Origin: Isoetes taiwanensis
Taxonomy: Eukaryota > Streptophyta > Lycopodiopsida > Isoetales > Isoetaceae
Reading direction: 5' to 3'
DNA: 64,000 nt
NCBI GenBank assembly: GCA_021234155.1
Contig: JAJEKV010000003.1
Span: 20,010,386-20,074,385 of the forward strand
This document shows positions 46,585 to 59,965 of this stretch, one piece after another; the stretch's first letter is position 1; each line of letters starts with the position of its first letter. The notes under the pieces were generated by a model that saw nothing but the letters and a program-made list of their open reading frames with translations, searched no databases and was not told the origin of the DNA. A program made the translations under genes and the position numbers.

Positions 46585-46699
46585 AGTGCATTTTATGAAG
46601 GCTATACAATATTGGATGTAAGAGATGCATCTCAGTACAGTAGGGCTCATATTCCAGCCAGTGTCCATGTTCCCCTCTTCATCGAAAATGCAGATAACG
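46585..46699 (+). pseudogene. Rhodanese-domain exon fragment
   Basis: The block reads FYEGYTILDVRDASQYSRAH, then IPASVHVPLFIENADN, and ends at a GTATTGG donor. The LDVRD signature followed by an HIP(A/G)S motif is characteristic of rhodanese/sulfurtransferase domains, here closest to plant plastid rhodanese-like proteins. It lies inside the Helitron, which fits gene capture. No active-site Cys exon was found nearby. Confidence 0.7.
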
Positions 46700-49600
46700 G
46701 TATTGGTACTTTACATTCTTTTTGTTTCTCGCTTGAATTTCGGCCTAAAAATGGATCTCTTCTATGCATTTTGCCTTAAAAATGTATATCTACATCCTCT
46801 TCTTTGCATCTGAAAAAAAAGTTCAGCGCAGGAACTGTTTTAAAAAACCTTAGTTGCCATGGATTTGCTAGATGGTAGCATCTGGGAGAAGCTGAGTTCT
46901 CAAAGACCAATATTTCTCAGCCGATTTCAGAAGATATGCTCTAAGTTATTTACAATGCATCTTAATTTATATCTTCACATCTGTGCCAAGCCATTTAGTA
47001 TCTTCTTGCAGTCATACTATGGAATATTTATTAGGATCTCCCACTCTCGGATGTTAGCCCCGCATGCCTGATAATACTTTGTTCTATTTACAGCGCCGTG
47101 TGTGGCATGCTATTAGGAATCAACTTTCTTGCTACAACATCTTCCAGGAAGTTATGGTGCATTTGTGGGATGTTTGACATGCTTTTGCATAAATTTGTGG
47201 ATGTTTCCCCTGTTTGCAAATGCAGATGCGGTGTTAGCTATCAACTAACATTATGTTATCCAGGTATGTTTGTCTACATTCTCTTCTCTTCAGATCATGT
47301 TGAAAATTGCCATAACTAAATTGTTTGTGATGGTGATGTTTGGCAATGTCTTGTTGAATGTAGAGAAAATGTCAGCTCCACATCATCATATCTGAGATTG
47401 TTTGGAAAGGAGTACACACGCAATGAGATAACAAAAGGTATGATGGATAAGCAGTGCATTTTGTGTCTCTCCTTTCCTTTTTTTATTTAGGTATTAAGCA
47501 TTGTATCATCTAAATACTCCCTCTTTTATTACTGATAAAATGGCGGCATTATAGCGACATGAGTGGGATTGGCTTAGCATTTCGTTTCATCAACACATAG
47601 TGTCTTGCTCTGCACATTTGATGATCTAAAGTTAAGAAGAAACCTAAGAGGAGAATTATACAATGCGGATATGTTGGGAGATTTGATTTTTGCATGGCCT
47701 GCACAGCTACAGTTCTTGCATGGAGACACTTTTTCGAATTTGGAACCTTCAAGTTTTCTTTCTAAGTCATGGAGATGGTGGCTGCATTTTGAGGTATTTC
47801 AGGTTCCTCTCATCTTTGCATTCCAATTTCTTTTGTTTACTTTCTTGCTTTTTCTATTCTGCTTGCTTCTTTCTTCCAGAGCCCTCTTACTGTATAAGTT
47901 AGTTTAGGGTAGGCTGGGTAACTTACATTTGTTGCTGCCTTGCCAAGAAAGATGATCATAATCCATTCAGAGCCTTCTAATATGAAAGAACTACTATGGA
48001 AAACTTCCATATAGAAAAAGTGACGTTATTGAATGATTGTTTTCAACTCTACCAAAAAAAGCAAAACCTACCGCAAGATTTTCGCAATCCCTTTTATCTG
48101 TAGTATGCTCTATTTTTGAATTTCTTGGCTGCATGGTTAAAATTTTGGAGTGCTCAATCTTATAAGGATGGTCAGGAAGAGCAAGAAATATGCGTCTATC
48201 AGCATGGCCGTACTATCACAAGCTATTCCTGTATGCTGCAGCAGATTTTAGCATGTTCAACTTGTGCTCCATAGGGAAGGATATTCCAAAAGATGTCCTT
48301 TCTATCAGACAAGGAAATGAAGTCAGCCACTTTCACAACAGCTTGTCAGAGGCCGCAAGCTAACCATCCTGAGCAATATGAATGGAGGTGCATTTTTCTG
48401 TTCTTCACTCATTTCCAAATTTCAGATTTGTATCCCAGATAATTCATCATATCAACTACACAATAGGGGTATGTTAAGAACATCACCATCTCTAGGAAGT
48501 TGGACAAGAAATATGTAAATGTGGCAGCTTCTAGCAGTGATTTCCTTGGAGTAGATCCCCTTCCTGAAAGTCTTGAGTCTGGAGACAAGATGTGGTGCAA
48601 GCCATGGCCGTGAAGCTTTTAAGATTTGGGGTTGTTTAATCCAAGCCACAGATGAGATCATGACTCTCAACTGAGCCCATAGGTTTACAGTCTCTCATGT
48701 ATGAAGAGAAACCTGAACCATACTCCTCAGATGTAAATGAACAGCCAGTAGAATGCTTAAGCAAGTTGCAGATTTTATTGAACCCATGAGCTCCTAAGAT
48801 ATTGCATCCTTTACTTGACCGTTGCGTGCTTTCTTTCTGCATTTGCATCCTTCCATAGCTAATTTGTAAAGAAGACTGACTGAAACTGAGAATTCAACAA
48901 GAGAAGAATGATATTTTTTGAGTTAGCAATCTGGCTTTTCTAATAAAAATATAAATTGTAAACACACATGGTCTATTGTAACTTCATTGTTTGTATCAAT
49001 CCTCATAAGCTTGACAGCTGCAAGTGCCTTGATAACTTTCCTATGCTGACTTTACTAAACCACCCACACCAATGAGATTGCTTTCAGCATAATTTTCTGT
49101 CATGGGCTCTAGCTCCTGGGGGCAGGCAACTTTCATATACATGACTTTTGGTCCTTGCAATTCCCGTCGACTGCCAAACACTTCGAAGTTGGAAGCAGCA
49201 CCGGAACTTTAACCAAATTGAAATTACAACTACCAACAAGCAACAAAAACTAACAACAGATACTATAAACACAATTTCCTTGACCTTAGTAGATAATTTA
49301 CTCGAGCTTCTGCATGTACATGACCTGTTTATAACTACTCCACGCAAATCTGGATTGCCTTCAAATGATGTTGCAAGTAAAATGACCCATCTGTGGGAAT
49401 TTCTCCTTCAAGCTGGTTGCTCGAAAGATCTAATGAAGTCTACTTTAACAATGTTATGAACTTGGAATTTCACCTGTCAATTTATTAAATGACAGGTCCA
49501 GCACCTGAAGACCAACACATTGACCCAAAGTTTGCAGGAATTTTAGAAGATGGATTACCTGAGGGTAATTTTTAAATCACTCCAAACAAAATTCAGCCAA

Positions 49601-50150
49601 GCAAGAGCATTAATCTGCTTGCACTTTGATTTATGAGCAAGACCATGATTCATTGTATAGCGATACGAAAATACAACACAAGTTTATGACAAATCAGATT
49701 TATTATTACTGTAACTTGCAACAATAGCAAAACAATTGAAGTTGTGGGAGATGCAAAGATCTGTTATTATTTTCTTACTTTAAACTGGGAAAGCCAAGTT
49801 ATTGTAAAATGTACAAAATGTCTTATAATGTTCATTTTTTCATTCATTGAGATTGCAAGCAATTTTGATTTTTCTCGATGTAAAGCACAACAATGATAAA
49901 TAAGAGATATGGAATTATAAGATAGTATTTTTATGTCATGCCACATTGACAGTGTCTATCATTGTATATAGAAAACAATTATGACATGTGTTCTCATCAT
50001 CAATTGTTCAATTTCTCAGAATAAATCCCTCTATCTACATAACTAATCAAATGTTAGTATTGATATGCTTGGCGGGGTCGATAAAAAGTTTAGAATTAAA
50101 CATAAACCACAACTTGCCATCTTTATTAGCTTTTGAGCTTATGCCCAAGG
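46700..50150. other. Helitron interior, unassigned
   Basis: Several short exon-like blocks (for example near 47364-47439, SSTSSYLRLFGKEYTRNEIT) but nothing identifiable. They may be further captured exons. Confidence 0.35.
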
Positions 50151-50183
50151 AAAAAGCCCAGCAACGCTGGGCACTTTTTCTAG

Positions 50184-50855
50184 TTAAGTATATATTCATA
50201 ATCACAAAAAATATCACTTTAGTAAATAACAAGTGATGTTGATTCCTTTAATATCAAGGGGTGCTTCTTTACGAGCAAAGTCCCCTTCATCTTCTTGTTC
50301 ACTTTCTGTAAGTATGTCCGTAAGAGGAAAAACATCATTTTGTACCACTTAGCTCATCTACTTGACACAGACTTTCGAGAGAAACTAGATCAACAAGGTC
50401 AGTAGAATTATCATTATTCCTGGTCAAGAGTGATTATATCTCAGAACGGTTAGCACCCGAACAAGAAGTACCCAATTCTAGCCAAACAGACTCTAAAAAG
50501 AAGTTATCTATGTACGTGCAAGATTTAACCTTAGTTTTTGTCTATGCACGAAGAAATGAACACAATTTAGATCCTTATGAAGACCAAATAAGACAAAAAA
50601 AAAAACTTTTAAAGTTTATTTGCCTACATATAATTAAATAAGCATAACAATAATAAAAAATAAATGTGTGAGAAAGAATTTGGCAGGTTCGGATCTAAGC
50701 AGGTTCGTATCTGGCAGGTGGGAAAAAAGGGGTGGGTAGGAAAATTAATGGTGGGTAGGTGCTTATGCCCGGCATAGGCATGCTATGAGCGCATAGCATC
50801 GGCCCTTTTTTTTTTTTTCTTATTGCAGCATTAGGGTAACGAATTGTCAGCGTTT
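50184..50855. other. Unassigned AT-rich region
   Basis: No gene recognised between the Helitron end and element D. A T-run lies near 50805-50818. Confidence 0.5.
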
Positions 50856-51331
50856 AAGTCGTATTTAATTAAAGTGGGACTCATTCCATTCCCAATTTTT
50901 TTCGGAACCCTGTTATTTTACACAAAAAGGAGCACCCCGACCCGAAAACTGTCCTTTGTCATTCAAAATAAGAGTTTTTCGCGTGAGGGTGAATTCCTTT
51001 ACCAACACATTTTGGCTCTATTTTCTTAGGTGGGTAGACAAGAGATCACAAATTCCAACAAAAATTAAGCAAATTATTTACTTAATCACCAAGAAATACT
51101 AGTTTTGAGATACCTTATATTTATAAATGGGCTCATTACAATATATATTACAATGGGTGAAGAGACCATAGTGGTCGTATTATCACAATGATTACACCCT
51201 CTTCACACATGAACCACCTAGTGCAAAGCTGCAAACCGCAAAAAAGACAAAATCAAGTTAGTCAAGTGATGCTACTGGGCAAAAAAAAATAAAATAAAAC
51301 ACAGTTCTTAGGGCCATTTTTGGAAAATACA

Positions 51332-51797
51332 GGCCTGAGAGCCTTTCTCGACTTCAAGGAAGTCGAAAAAGGCAACTCAAAGTTTAAAAACGCAAGTTTT
51401 AGGGGTTGAGGCCTTTCGACTCAGCGAGTCGAGAAAGGCAACTCAAAGTTTAAAAACGCAGTTTTAGGGCCGAGTATTCTTTCGACTCGCTGAAGTCGAG
51501 AAAGGCAACCAAAGTTTAAAAAACGGTGTTTGGGGTGATAGGCCTTTTCGACTCGCGAAGTCGAGAAAGGCGTACCAAAGCAAAAACGCAGATTTTAGGG
51601 GTTGAGAAGGCTTTTTCGACTCGCGAAGTCGAGAAAGGTAGCTCAAAGCTTAAAACACGCATTTTAGGGTGAGGCTCTTTTTTCGACTCATGAAGTCGAG
51701 AAAGGTACCAAAGTTTAAAAAACTTAGGTTTTAGGGGCCTTTTTCACTTCGAGTCGAGAAAGGCAGCTCAAAGTAAAAAAAGGCAATTTCAAGGGCC
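51332..51797. repeat. Seven hairpin repeats, about 62-68 bp period
   Basis: Each unit carries an inverted repeat of the form TTTTCGACTCGCGAAGTCGA with variants, embedded between CCTTT and AAAGG. It is followed by a spacer resembling CAACTCAAAGTTTAAAAACG. Units begin near 51341, 51411, 51478, 51541, 51609, 51674 and 51737. Spacers drift more than the hairpins, which suggests the hairpin part is constrained or recently homogenised. Confidence 0.85.
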
Positions 51798-51889
51798 AGA
51801 GATTATTTTTGCGGAGCATCATTTTATCTATCTATCCATCTAATTTTCCACCATAGTTTATTATTCTATCACACCATAGTTTATTGTTT

Positions 51890-52165
51890 TTCTCACAGCA
51901 CATTAGTATTTAGCACACATTAGTATTTAACAATTGTTTTTATACTAACACACATTAGTATTAGCACACATTAGCATTTTTATACTAGCACACCTTAATT
52001 AGCACACATTAGTACTTTACACTACCACAATTAGCACACAATTAGTACTTTCCACAATTAGTATTAGCACACATTAGCATTTTTATACATTAGTACACAT
52101 AGTATTAGCACACATTAGCATTTTATACTAGCACACATTAGTATTAGCACACACTATACTATACT
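51890..52165. repeat. Degenerate AT-rich tandem repeat
   Basis: Many irregular copies of ATTAGCACACATTAGTATT with ATTTTTATACTA interspersed. Confidence 0.8.
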
Positions 52166-52819
52166 ATGTATTTTTTAATAAACACAATATTTTATGTATT
52201 TTCTATGAAAAATTACCCTCCCCATAAATTTCCTATGTATTTTCTATGATAAATAGACCCTCCCCATGTATTCATCTAATGGACATCATATGCACCTATA
52301 ATGCACATTATAACAACTGAAAAATAATTTACCCTACTTACCCTTACAACTAATAATAATGCATTATACAAATATTATGACAACTTCAAAACTCACTCTA
52401 CGTGACTTATTTTCTAAGACTTATTTAATTGTTTCTTATACCCCGCCCTTTTTTCCCCCCAATATTTGAATTTTGAAATTTGGTACACACCTTTGTGCCG
52501 CAGATCGTGTTGTACCACTTGGAAAGGAGAAACCACTCTGGTTTCCGGCAGATCTGCAACCACGAATCCGTCGAAAAGGAATGACAGAGCTTCTTAATGG
52601 CTATGGCGGAGCAAATTTAGACGGTATGGCCCTCATTCCTTCTGCTAGCCATGTGCATCGCCTCATTTCAAACTTATTCTTGTTTGAAAACCAATCTAGA
52701 AAAGCTTTGCATGCTATGAATCATATGCAGACAATATGCAGACAGCCGATTGATTCCAAAGCGACATAGATCCAGCGACACAGCAAATCCGTCGCTAATA
52801 CACTGCAAATCATGGGCGC
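52166..52819. other. Element D interior, unassigned
   Basis: An open frame at 52473-52769 (plus) is not low complexity but shows no known motif. Confidence 0.35.
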
Positions 52820-52941
52820 CATAGCCGTTTCTTGAAGATAAGCGCTTTTGGAGATAAGCGCTCTGATATGGGCGCTTCAACATAGCCGTTTCTTGAAGAT
52901 AAGCGCTTTTGGAGATAAGCGCTCTGATATCGGCGCTTCAA
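52820..52941. repeat. 61-bp tandem duplication
   Basis: Units start at 52820 and 52881 (CATAGCCGTTTCTTGAAGAT...), nearly identical, each with two AAGCGCT-type palindromic motifs. Confidence 0.9.
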
Positions 52942-54235
52942 GCGGCTCAAGCTCTGGGCATCAAGCTCATTCTGGGCATCAAGCTCTGCAGCATAGATCC
53001 AGGCAGGAAGAGGCATGACAAATCCGGAAGAAGAAGAAGCATGAACAGATCTATACATTGGATTAGAAGGACCAGAAGGAAAAGCCCAGATGGAATCGGT
53101 GGGGGCTGGGATCTGAGAAGAAGGATCTGAGAAGAAGGGCTGGGAAGCACTGAGATGGGTTCGGCTCCCTCCTAAGCAGCGCCGCAGGCTAAGATCCGTC
53201 AAAAATCTGCTGTTCAAAAACAAAATGTGTTGTTCAAAAGGAAAGGCGGTAGAAACGCGGCCGTCTGAGCGCCACAAAGCCGGAGAGATGATGGATTTTG
53301 TCTGGGTAACAGTATTGGTGGCCCAAGCACGCCGTTTGTGTACCCAACAAAGCCTGCCACCGGATTAGCTTGTAGAATGAATTCAAACTGCTTACGGTCC
53401 AGACGTTTAGATCTATGGACCAATTTGTCTTCTAATATAAAGCATCTCCGATTTAGAGCTTTGAGTATTTCACACAAAACGGATGCTTCCACAGATCCTT
53501 TTTACCTAAGCGTCTTTCTGCTCTATTTTTCTTCCTGTTTGAGTTTTCAACGCATGAGTTTTCTGCCTTTTTTTCTGAGGGCAAAGGATCTGCAGCACCA
53601 GAGCACAGATTGCTGATCGAATCAAGGGCACGGCGGATGATTCATGCATGGTTAAAGCAGTATGAGATTTGTGAAGGTTTTGTGCACAGAATCTCTACCA
53701 CGTCGGGGATCACGAGCACCTGGCATCTCTGTGCTGTCAGAAATGAAAACCACACTCCACAAGTTCGTTCCTTTATTTGGTTCGTTCCTAGTTTGGGGAG
53801 CACATAAGTTTGGTTTAAGTAATTAGCTAATTAATTATATTATTTAAGCTATCTAATTAATTTTTTTATTTTTTCGAATGGTTGTTTAGTTATGGAACCC
53901 CCTCCCTCCTCCCTTTTGCCCCATTGCTCTCCCCCTTTGTCCCTCCTCCTCTTCCCCATGCCCTGCCCATCCCCCTCTGCCCTTCCCCTTCCTCCCCTCC
54001 CCCTTTGCCCTTTTGCCCTTCTCGTGCTCCTTTGCCTTTTCCCTCCCTCTCTCCTGTCTCCCCTTCCTTCCTACTCTTCTTTCTCCACCACCCCCCTTCA
54101 TTTTCTCGGATTGTCGTGTGTAAATGTTATTCTTATTTTATCAAGGAAAAATCTAATAATGATTCAATCGCAACTTACTTTTTTTTTTTTTTGCATGAGT
54201 CCCATTTTCAGTCCGAGTCCCAAAATTCGAGATTT
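52942..54235. other. Element D right half, unassigned
   Basis: Short open frames at 53338-53616 and 53610-53807 (plus) without recognised motifs. A C/T-rich tract covers 53895-54105. A 29-bp piece at 53660-53688 recurs at 55501-55529. Confidence 0.4.
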
Positions 54236-54264
54236 GTCCCACTTTAATTAAATACGACTTGTTT

Positions 54265-55530
54265 CTTCCTATTTCGCATCTTCTATTTCATCTTCACATC
54301 GAGGCAAATAATCGAGGCATAGAATCGAGACAAGAATCGAATCGAAATATAGGTCTGTGAACTTATTTTGAATATAAGGTCTTCTGTTTCGTCTTAAACA
54401 TCAAATCGGCAGCTTTCCTGATTCTTCGCAGCTTTCAAATCATCAGTCTTCTTGAATCGACATAAAGAAGTCTTCTTGAATCGATTATGCCGACATAAGG
54501 TTAGGAAGTCGACACCAATGAGGTTCGTCTTCTATTTCTCATATTCTTGATTTCGCAGGTTTGTCTGATTTTGCACCAAAGAACCAGATGGTTTGAATGG
54601 AGTAAATCGGCACCAAAGAACTAGGCTATGCATCAACGACTGTTTGTTTCTGCAGTTCTGAGCCATGGTCGAATATTTTTGTCTGAGATTCAACCAAAGA
54701 TGTGTTGGCTTCAGTTGTAGCCATTTTAAACAATGCTAGATTTTCCAGCCTATTTTGGCAAATCAAAGTGCATCTTCATGTGCTGAAGACCCAGTTACAT
54801 GGTAAGATTTTGGCAGAATTATTGCAGATTTTGGCAAAATATTACCCAAGACGCAGTTAATACATGTCAAATTAGTGAGTGAATTTGTCCATTACATGGA
54901 TCAAAAATAGCCTTTGAGCACATGCAGATAAAACATTTTGTCCTTGAATCATAGGTTAATTTGTTAACAAATGAGGTGGAGACTATTACATTTGAAACAC
55001 ATTCATCAGAAATGGCTTAAGAGGTTTAGGAAACTGGATACATCTCCAATAGAGCAGACATGGAGTTATAATGGGTATGCTCAAGTGGACATGCAACATG
55101 AAGCATAGTTTATATTGTGTAACCTGTTCTAGTAATTGTCTCAAGAACTGAACTGTACTTATAACATGATGATACCTGGAACATGACACTTGCAGATTAT
55201 CGAATTATCGTCCAAGACTTAGTTAACTTATTGTCCAAATTTTGAATTATTGTCCAAAACTTAGTTAACTTACTGTCTAAATTTGGAAGAGCCCTGGGCT
55301 TCACTCCAAGTCGCTGCGGCTTCACTTAAAACACTTCGTCAAAAATTTGGTTCTTCCCTATGCCTGTCATAGGCTTGGGTTTTTTCAATTTGTCTTTATG
55401 TCTATGATATCATAGGCAAAAAAGGCTTCTTAAAAATGTCTTTGCTTATGCCTGTCATAGGCATGAACCATTTTTTTAGTTCCTTTTTTATTCTTGTCAG
55501 GTATGAGATTTGTGAAGGTTTTGTGCACAT
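54265..55530. other. Unassigned region before copy 2
   Basis: No coding content recognised. A short degenerate duplication (TTATTGTCCAAA..., 55205-55285) and GCCTGTCATAGGC palindromes (55361-55375, 55449-55463) are present. Confidence 0.45.
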
Positions 55531-57910
55531 TTTCTCAAACAATTTTGAAAAAAAGCAAATTTTCCAAGTCATTGCACAAAGTTCTGATGTGTATGTGCAC
55601 AAGTGCCAAATATGATGCCAAATCATCCACATCATCTTCAAAATTTCAAATATCATCCACATCAACACCCAAGTACATCCACATCACCATACACATGTCA
55701 TCCACCTCATCACCACTTTTTGCCACCTTACTTGCCACATCATCACCTCACTGTGCCATGCCCATTTGCCACATCACTCCATAAACTTGCCATCTCATCA
55801 AAATTAGCCTCATTTTTAACCAAAAATCAAGATGCTCTTTTTTGCAAAAAGATTCTTCCATCCTGTAGAGCATCAAAAAATATTCCTTGTGGAAAAAAGA
55901 ATTTTTGAAAAAGACCTTGTTATTACCTCCATATTTCATTTCTTGAAAACCGTGCCAAATTTTGACAAAAAAATTTCCTACCCCCTTTCCCCAACCCCTA
56001 CCGGGGCCTAGTCACTCTGTCCCCCAATCATCCTCGCCACATGGTAAAACCGGGTGTGGAGTGGCAGCGGCCATTACCCATGTGGAGGCAATGCGTAATA
56101 TTAATAATCCACGTGGATTATTCTTTATATAACCGAGCTTCTTTTTTTGAATCAAGCTTGTGGGATATTTCTTGGTTTTTTAAAGAACCCTAACACCGAG
56201 AAGGCCAAGAAATGGTTTTTTTGTTGGATTGTGAGCCCTAATCATAACTTGAAGGGGCCGAAACTCTCTGATTCATGCCAAGAAAACAAGAACACTAAAA
56301 ACTAACGAAATCCATGGATCTTTGCAAGAATAGAGCAAAAACATGGTATTTTAGAAAGGGGTTTTTGTGATGAGTTTTTCGGCTGACTTTGAGCAAGAAA
56401 ATTGACCTACACACCTTTGGTATTTGCCGGATTGACTTCATCTGCTTGAATCCACCTTCATTGCCTTAAGAAACATGAGTTTATGAGGCAAATCTATTGA
56501 AATATTTTGATCCTGTACCCAAGACATCAGAGCTTGGGATTGACTGAAATATTGTTGTATTATATCTAAATGAATGAAAATCCATCCTCTTGGCAAAAGT
56601 TGCACATCTATTGCAAGCTAAGGACATCTAAGGAGTGAAAATTTGGCAAAAGAGCAAAATATGGAGGAAGAAAATTCTACTACCCTTGCAAAAAGTTGAA
56701 GTAAGTGAATTACCTTTTCAAGTTACTGTTGCATTACATAAAACAAAAGAAAGAGTAAGTTTGAGTATTTTATCTTTGCATTTGAAGTCATTAGTTTAAA
56801 GAAGATCAACTTAAAGTGGCATACATCTTGGGCATACATTAGGCACTCAAGAGTCAAACACGTGTCTAACATATCGTGCGTATATCTATCCACTAAAAAC
56901 ATAAAAAAGTTCTCGAGAGTAGGAATTCCAAAATCCAATAGATCAGAATCTATGACAATTGGCCATTGAAGAAATATTTTATGGAAGCAAACTAAAAATC
57001 TTTTGGCCAAATCTCTTTGATGGACCTCTTGTGCAGTCTTGTCAGAGTTGTTAGAAGGATTCAGAAGTGAAAATAGGCTAAGCCATTTGTTCTGTCATAC
57101 TTTATTGTAGGCCTGGCCCCCCTTAATTGAAGGTCAAATCAATCGACATCGAATGAAGCTCTTGAAATTGCCACCAACATCTATCTCCATTATAATCTTT
57201 AACCTCCCCACCCAATTGCAGGTGGCTTCCTGCCGATTATGATCGGCAACACTTGATTGAAACTCCATCGTGAATATAAAAATCAAATTATATCAAAATT
57301 CAACTGCAGAAAGTGATCAAATGAAGAAGCCAATTGACTAGATTTACATAAATGGCAATGACAATTCCCATTGCGCATCCTATTTTTGTTACATCATATT
57401 CTTGATCAATGCTTTGATCTAAGAGATAGGTCGTACATGATATGTAGTGAGACTGCAAGAAAGCTCATATCAGGTCAACTTTAAGTCTCTAAAGCTTGTT
57501 CTATTACAGATTTGTGTTGCCGTTGGCAGATTTTTCTTGTTCTTTGGACAAATTGGAAGTGCAAAATCTTACTAAACTGGAAAGACATGAGAAATGAGAA
57601 CTGTTTTCCAGGCTAAGAATGAATATTAGCTATGTTTTCACTAGTAGCCTATATTATACATATCTAGGAGTATCTATTGTGTTTTGCTGCTAAATTGTGA
57701 AGCTAGAATATAGAGGTTATGATATATGCAGTTAACTCTTAGGTCTTACATCATAGGCATCTTATATTATAATGTTTTGTAATGGACCACGCCCTAATTT
57801 GAAGGGCTAAGATTGTCTTTGCCTAATCTAAAGGCCCGGATTTGCTCTAGGGTTCGCGAGGGAAGCTGTGGTTGAGATTTGATACTCTAGAGTTCACGAG
57901 GGCAACCTTC

Positions 57911-58705
57911 GATGAAAACCAGAGGCATGGCTTATGCGGATTATTTGTATCAGAAGCTTGAATCTAAGCTGCAGAAAGGGGATTGCAAGGCAGAGTATGT
58001 GGGTCTTTGTTAGAAATAGCAGAGGATCACACGCATGAATCTGCGCAGCAATTTTTACAAGAAATCAAGGATTTGAGAGTTAAAATTCAAGCCAAGCTCC
58101 CGCTCTGCAAGGCTATGGAGGCCAGAGAAGTAAGGGATTTGATTCTAGAAAAGGCGAAATGCTTAGGAGCAAATAATACTGCCAGATCAGAGCTTTTCCT
58201 CTCTGCCATAGACAAATTCAAAGAATCGGAAGCCCTCTGCAGAAAAAACAGAGATTATCACGCCCAAGCTCTATCTCGCTTTCGCCAAAGATCGCCCATG
58301 TCTACAACGGATTGTCCATGGACAAGCAAGCGAGAAACCCACTACCGAGTTGCATCGCCATAGGCGTGAATAATGGGCGATAAATCTCCGAGCCCAAATG
58401 GGTGAAGGATGCAAAAATCAATCTGCGGCCGAATTGTGCGTAAAAGAGGAAATCGAAGGGCGAAGGAAAAGCGATCAAAAAGAAAACATGGTTGAGGGTT
58501 TTGTATTGCCTGCCGAAGCTAAGGAGGTCCAAAGAGCCCATGCGACTATGGGCCTAAAAGCTTTTCTCGGTATTTGTATTCAAATCATCCCCCAAGAAAA
58601 ACCGGTGGAGAATTGGGCATCGCCCCCAAAGGTTGCTTTCGAAAAATGCCTACCTGGGAAGGCCATATCTCGGTACCATCAGGATCATTACTCGACACAT
58701 GAGGC
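57911..58705 (+). pseudogene. J-domain/TPR protein pseudogene, copy 2
   Basis: Counterpart of 18550-19334. The frame 57983-58363 is open across the codon that is a stop in copy 1 (AKCLGANNTARSELFLSAID). Many small indels then scramble the TPR-like segment, and the HPD tripeptide of the J domain has become HQD near 58675. Since copy 1 is continuous in this stretch, the indels here are later changes or consensus errors. Confidence 0.55.
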
Positions 58706-59644
58706 TGGAAAATCGTTGTCGAGGAGATCACAAAATATTTGGTCATGAATTATAACCGGCCCCGGTGAAGAACGGGGTTTTGTTTTTCTCGAGATATTAA
58801 CCATGGGCACTTTGACATGCTAATGCTTTGTTTCTTGAATGCGATCTTTAGCAAAGCCGGCCCACAAACTCTGTCTTTCGATTGTCGATTTCAGCCGGTG
58901 TCTTTGTTTTGTCGATTTGAATGGTCAATATCCAGCCATGGGGTTAAGCCCTCTTAACGGCGAGCTTCGGTCGGCGCAATCCGGCCATTGATTGCTGCCC
59001 CGTGATAGGGCATAACGGGCAAGTGGAAGCGGGGAAGAAGAGCGGCGAGTGTTGCAACTTTGCCACTGGATTCGGCCGGGAGGATTTTTGCCACGGATTG
59101 ACCCGGATGCTGATAATCCGAGCTAGGACTTGATAACCGAGCTCTGACGGACTCGATAACCGATCTTTGGCCCCCCATTTGTGATAACCGAGCTATGGAA
59201 GCTCGGATCCTAGGTATGGATGAGGCGGCTTGCTGCGGGTTAAAGGGATAAACACCCTGCTGCGCCCATTACCTCAGATAAATGGGCTCGCCCTCGGGCT
59301 CGCCCATTTATCCGAGGTAATGGGCTCTGGAGTGTTTATCCCTTCTTAACCGGCGGGCTTTGGGATCAACCGTTGCCCACCGTTGATTGCAGCCCCACGT
59401 GATAGGCCATAACGGGCACCCAACCCACCAGCGGGGATGAAGAGGCTGACTTAGAGCGCGGAAAGGCAAAGCATCAATCTTTGTTTGCGGCTTTCGGCGT
59501 TGGATTGACCTCAGGCGATAACTTAGCTCACGGAAGGTGCGAACCTATGATAATCTAGGCTGTGGGAGTGATAATCATGCTATGGGAGATGATAATCGAG
59601 TACGTGGGTGCGAGGAATGGGTGAGGAATCTTGCCTTAGGTTAA

Positions 59645-59965
59645 AGGGGATAAACACCCGCTTGCCCCTTACCCTTGTTGGGCAAATTCGGGGGTAGAAG
59701 GTTTGTTCGGTTGAAACTAAAATTTCCGGTTGAGTTAGCGCATTGCGGGGAAAAATTCGGTAGATTTTTATACATATTTGTATAAGAGTAATACAAATTT
59801 CGATTGGGGGCGAAAATATTTGGCTATTTGATGAGAGAGTAGGAAAATTTCCGATTGGGTTTAAAACTTTGCCCAAACCGCCCCTTACAATGAGATAAGC
59901 GGGCTCGCCCCTCAGACTCGCCCGTTTGCTCTATGCCACAAGGGGCTCAGCGAGGGTGTTTATAC
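59645..59965. repeat. Foldback hairpin with MITE-like insertion, copy 2
   Basis: Same arrangement as 20246-20573, with the MITE-like insertion at about 59679-59876. Several arm bases are altered, again mainly at CAG/CTG positions. Confidence 0.5.

Larger units (their letters stand above)
46075..50183 (+). mobile_element. Helitron with captured gene fragment
   Basis: The 3' end has the hairpin GCCCAGC-AAC-GCTGGGC (50156-50172), a T-rich spacer and CTAG (50180-50183), followed by T. A matching 5' end starts A|TCTATATCTATC at 46075 and runs through ATCTA repeats into AATAATAAAGGCG, as in many plant Helitrons. The 4.1-kb interior has no Rep/helicase gene but carries a rhodanese exon (46585-46699) and other exon-like pieces, so it is non-autonomous. 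The 3' end is firm; the 5' end is likely but its repeats make the exact base uncertain. Confidence 0.6.
50856..54260. mobile_element. Element D: transposon with hairpin array
   Basis: A 3,405-bp element bounded by 25-bp perfect inverted repeats (left 50856-50880, right 54236-54260, starting AAGTCGTATTTAATTAAAG) and flanked by the direct repeat GTTT (50852-50855 and 54261-54264). No transposase was recognised inside. The interior holds an array of seven hairpin repeats (51332-51797), an AT-rich repeat field (51890-52165), a 61-bp tandem duplication and a pyrimidine-rich tract. It is non-autonomous. The 4-bp target duplication and the palindrome array recall elements A-C, but the terminal sequence differs. 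Confidence 0.75.
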
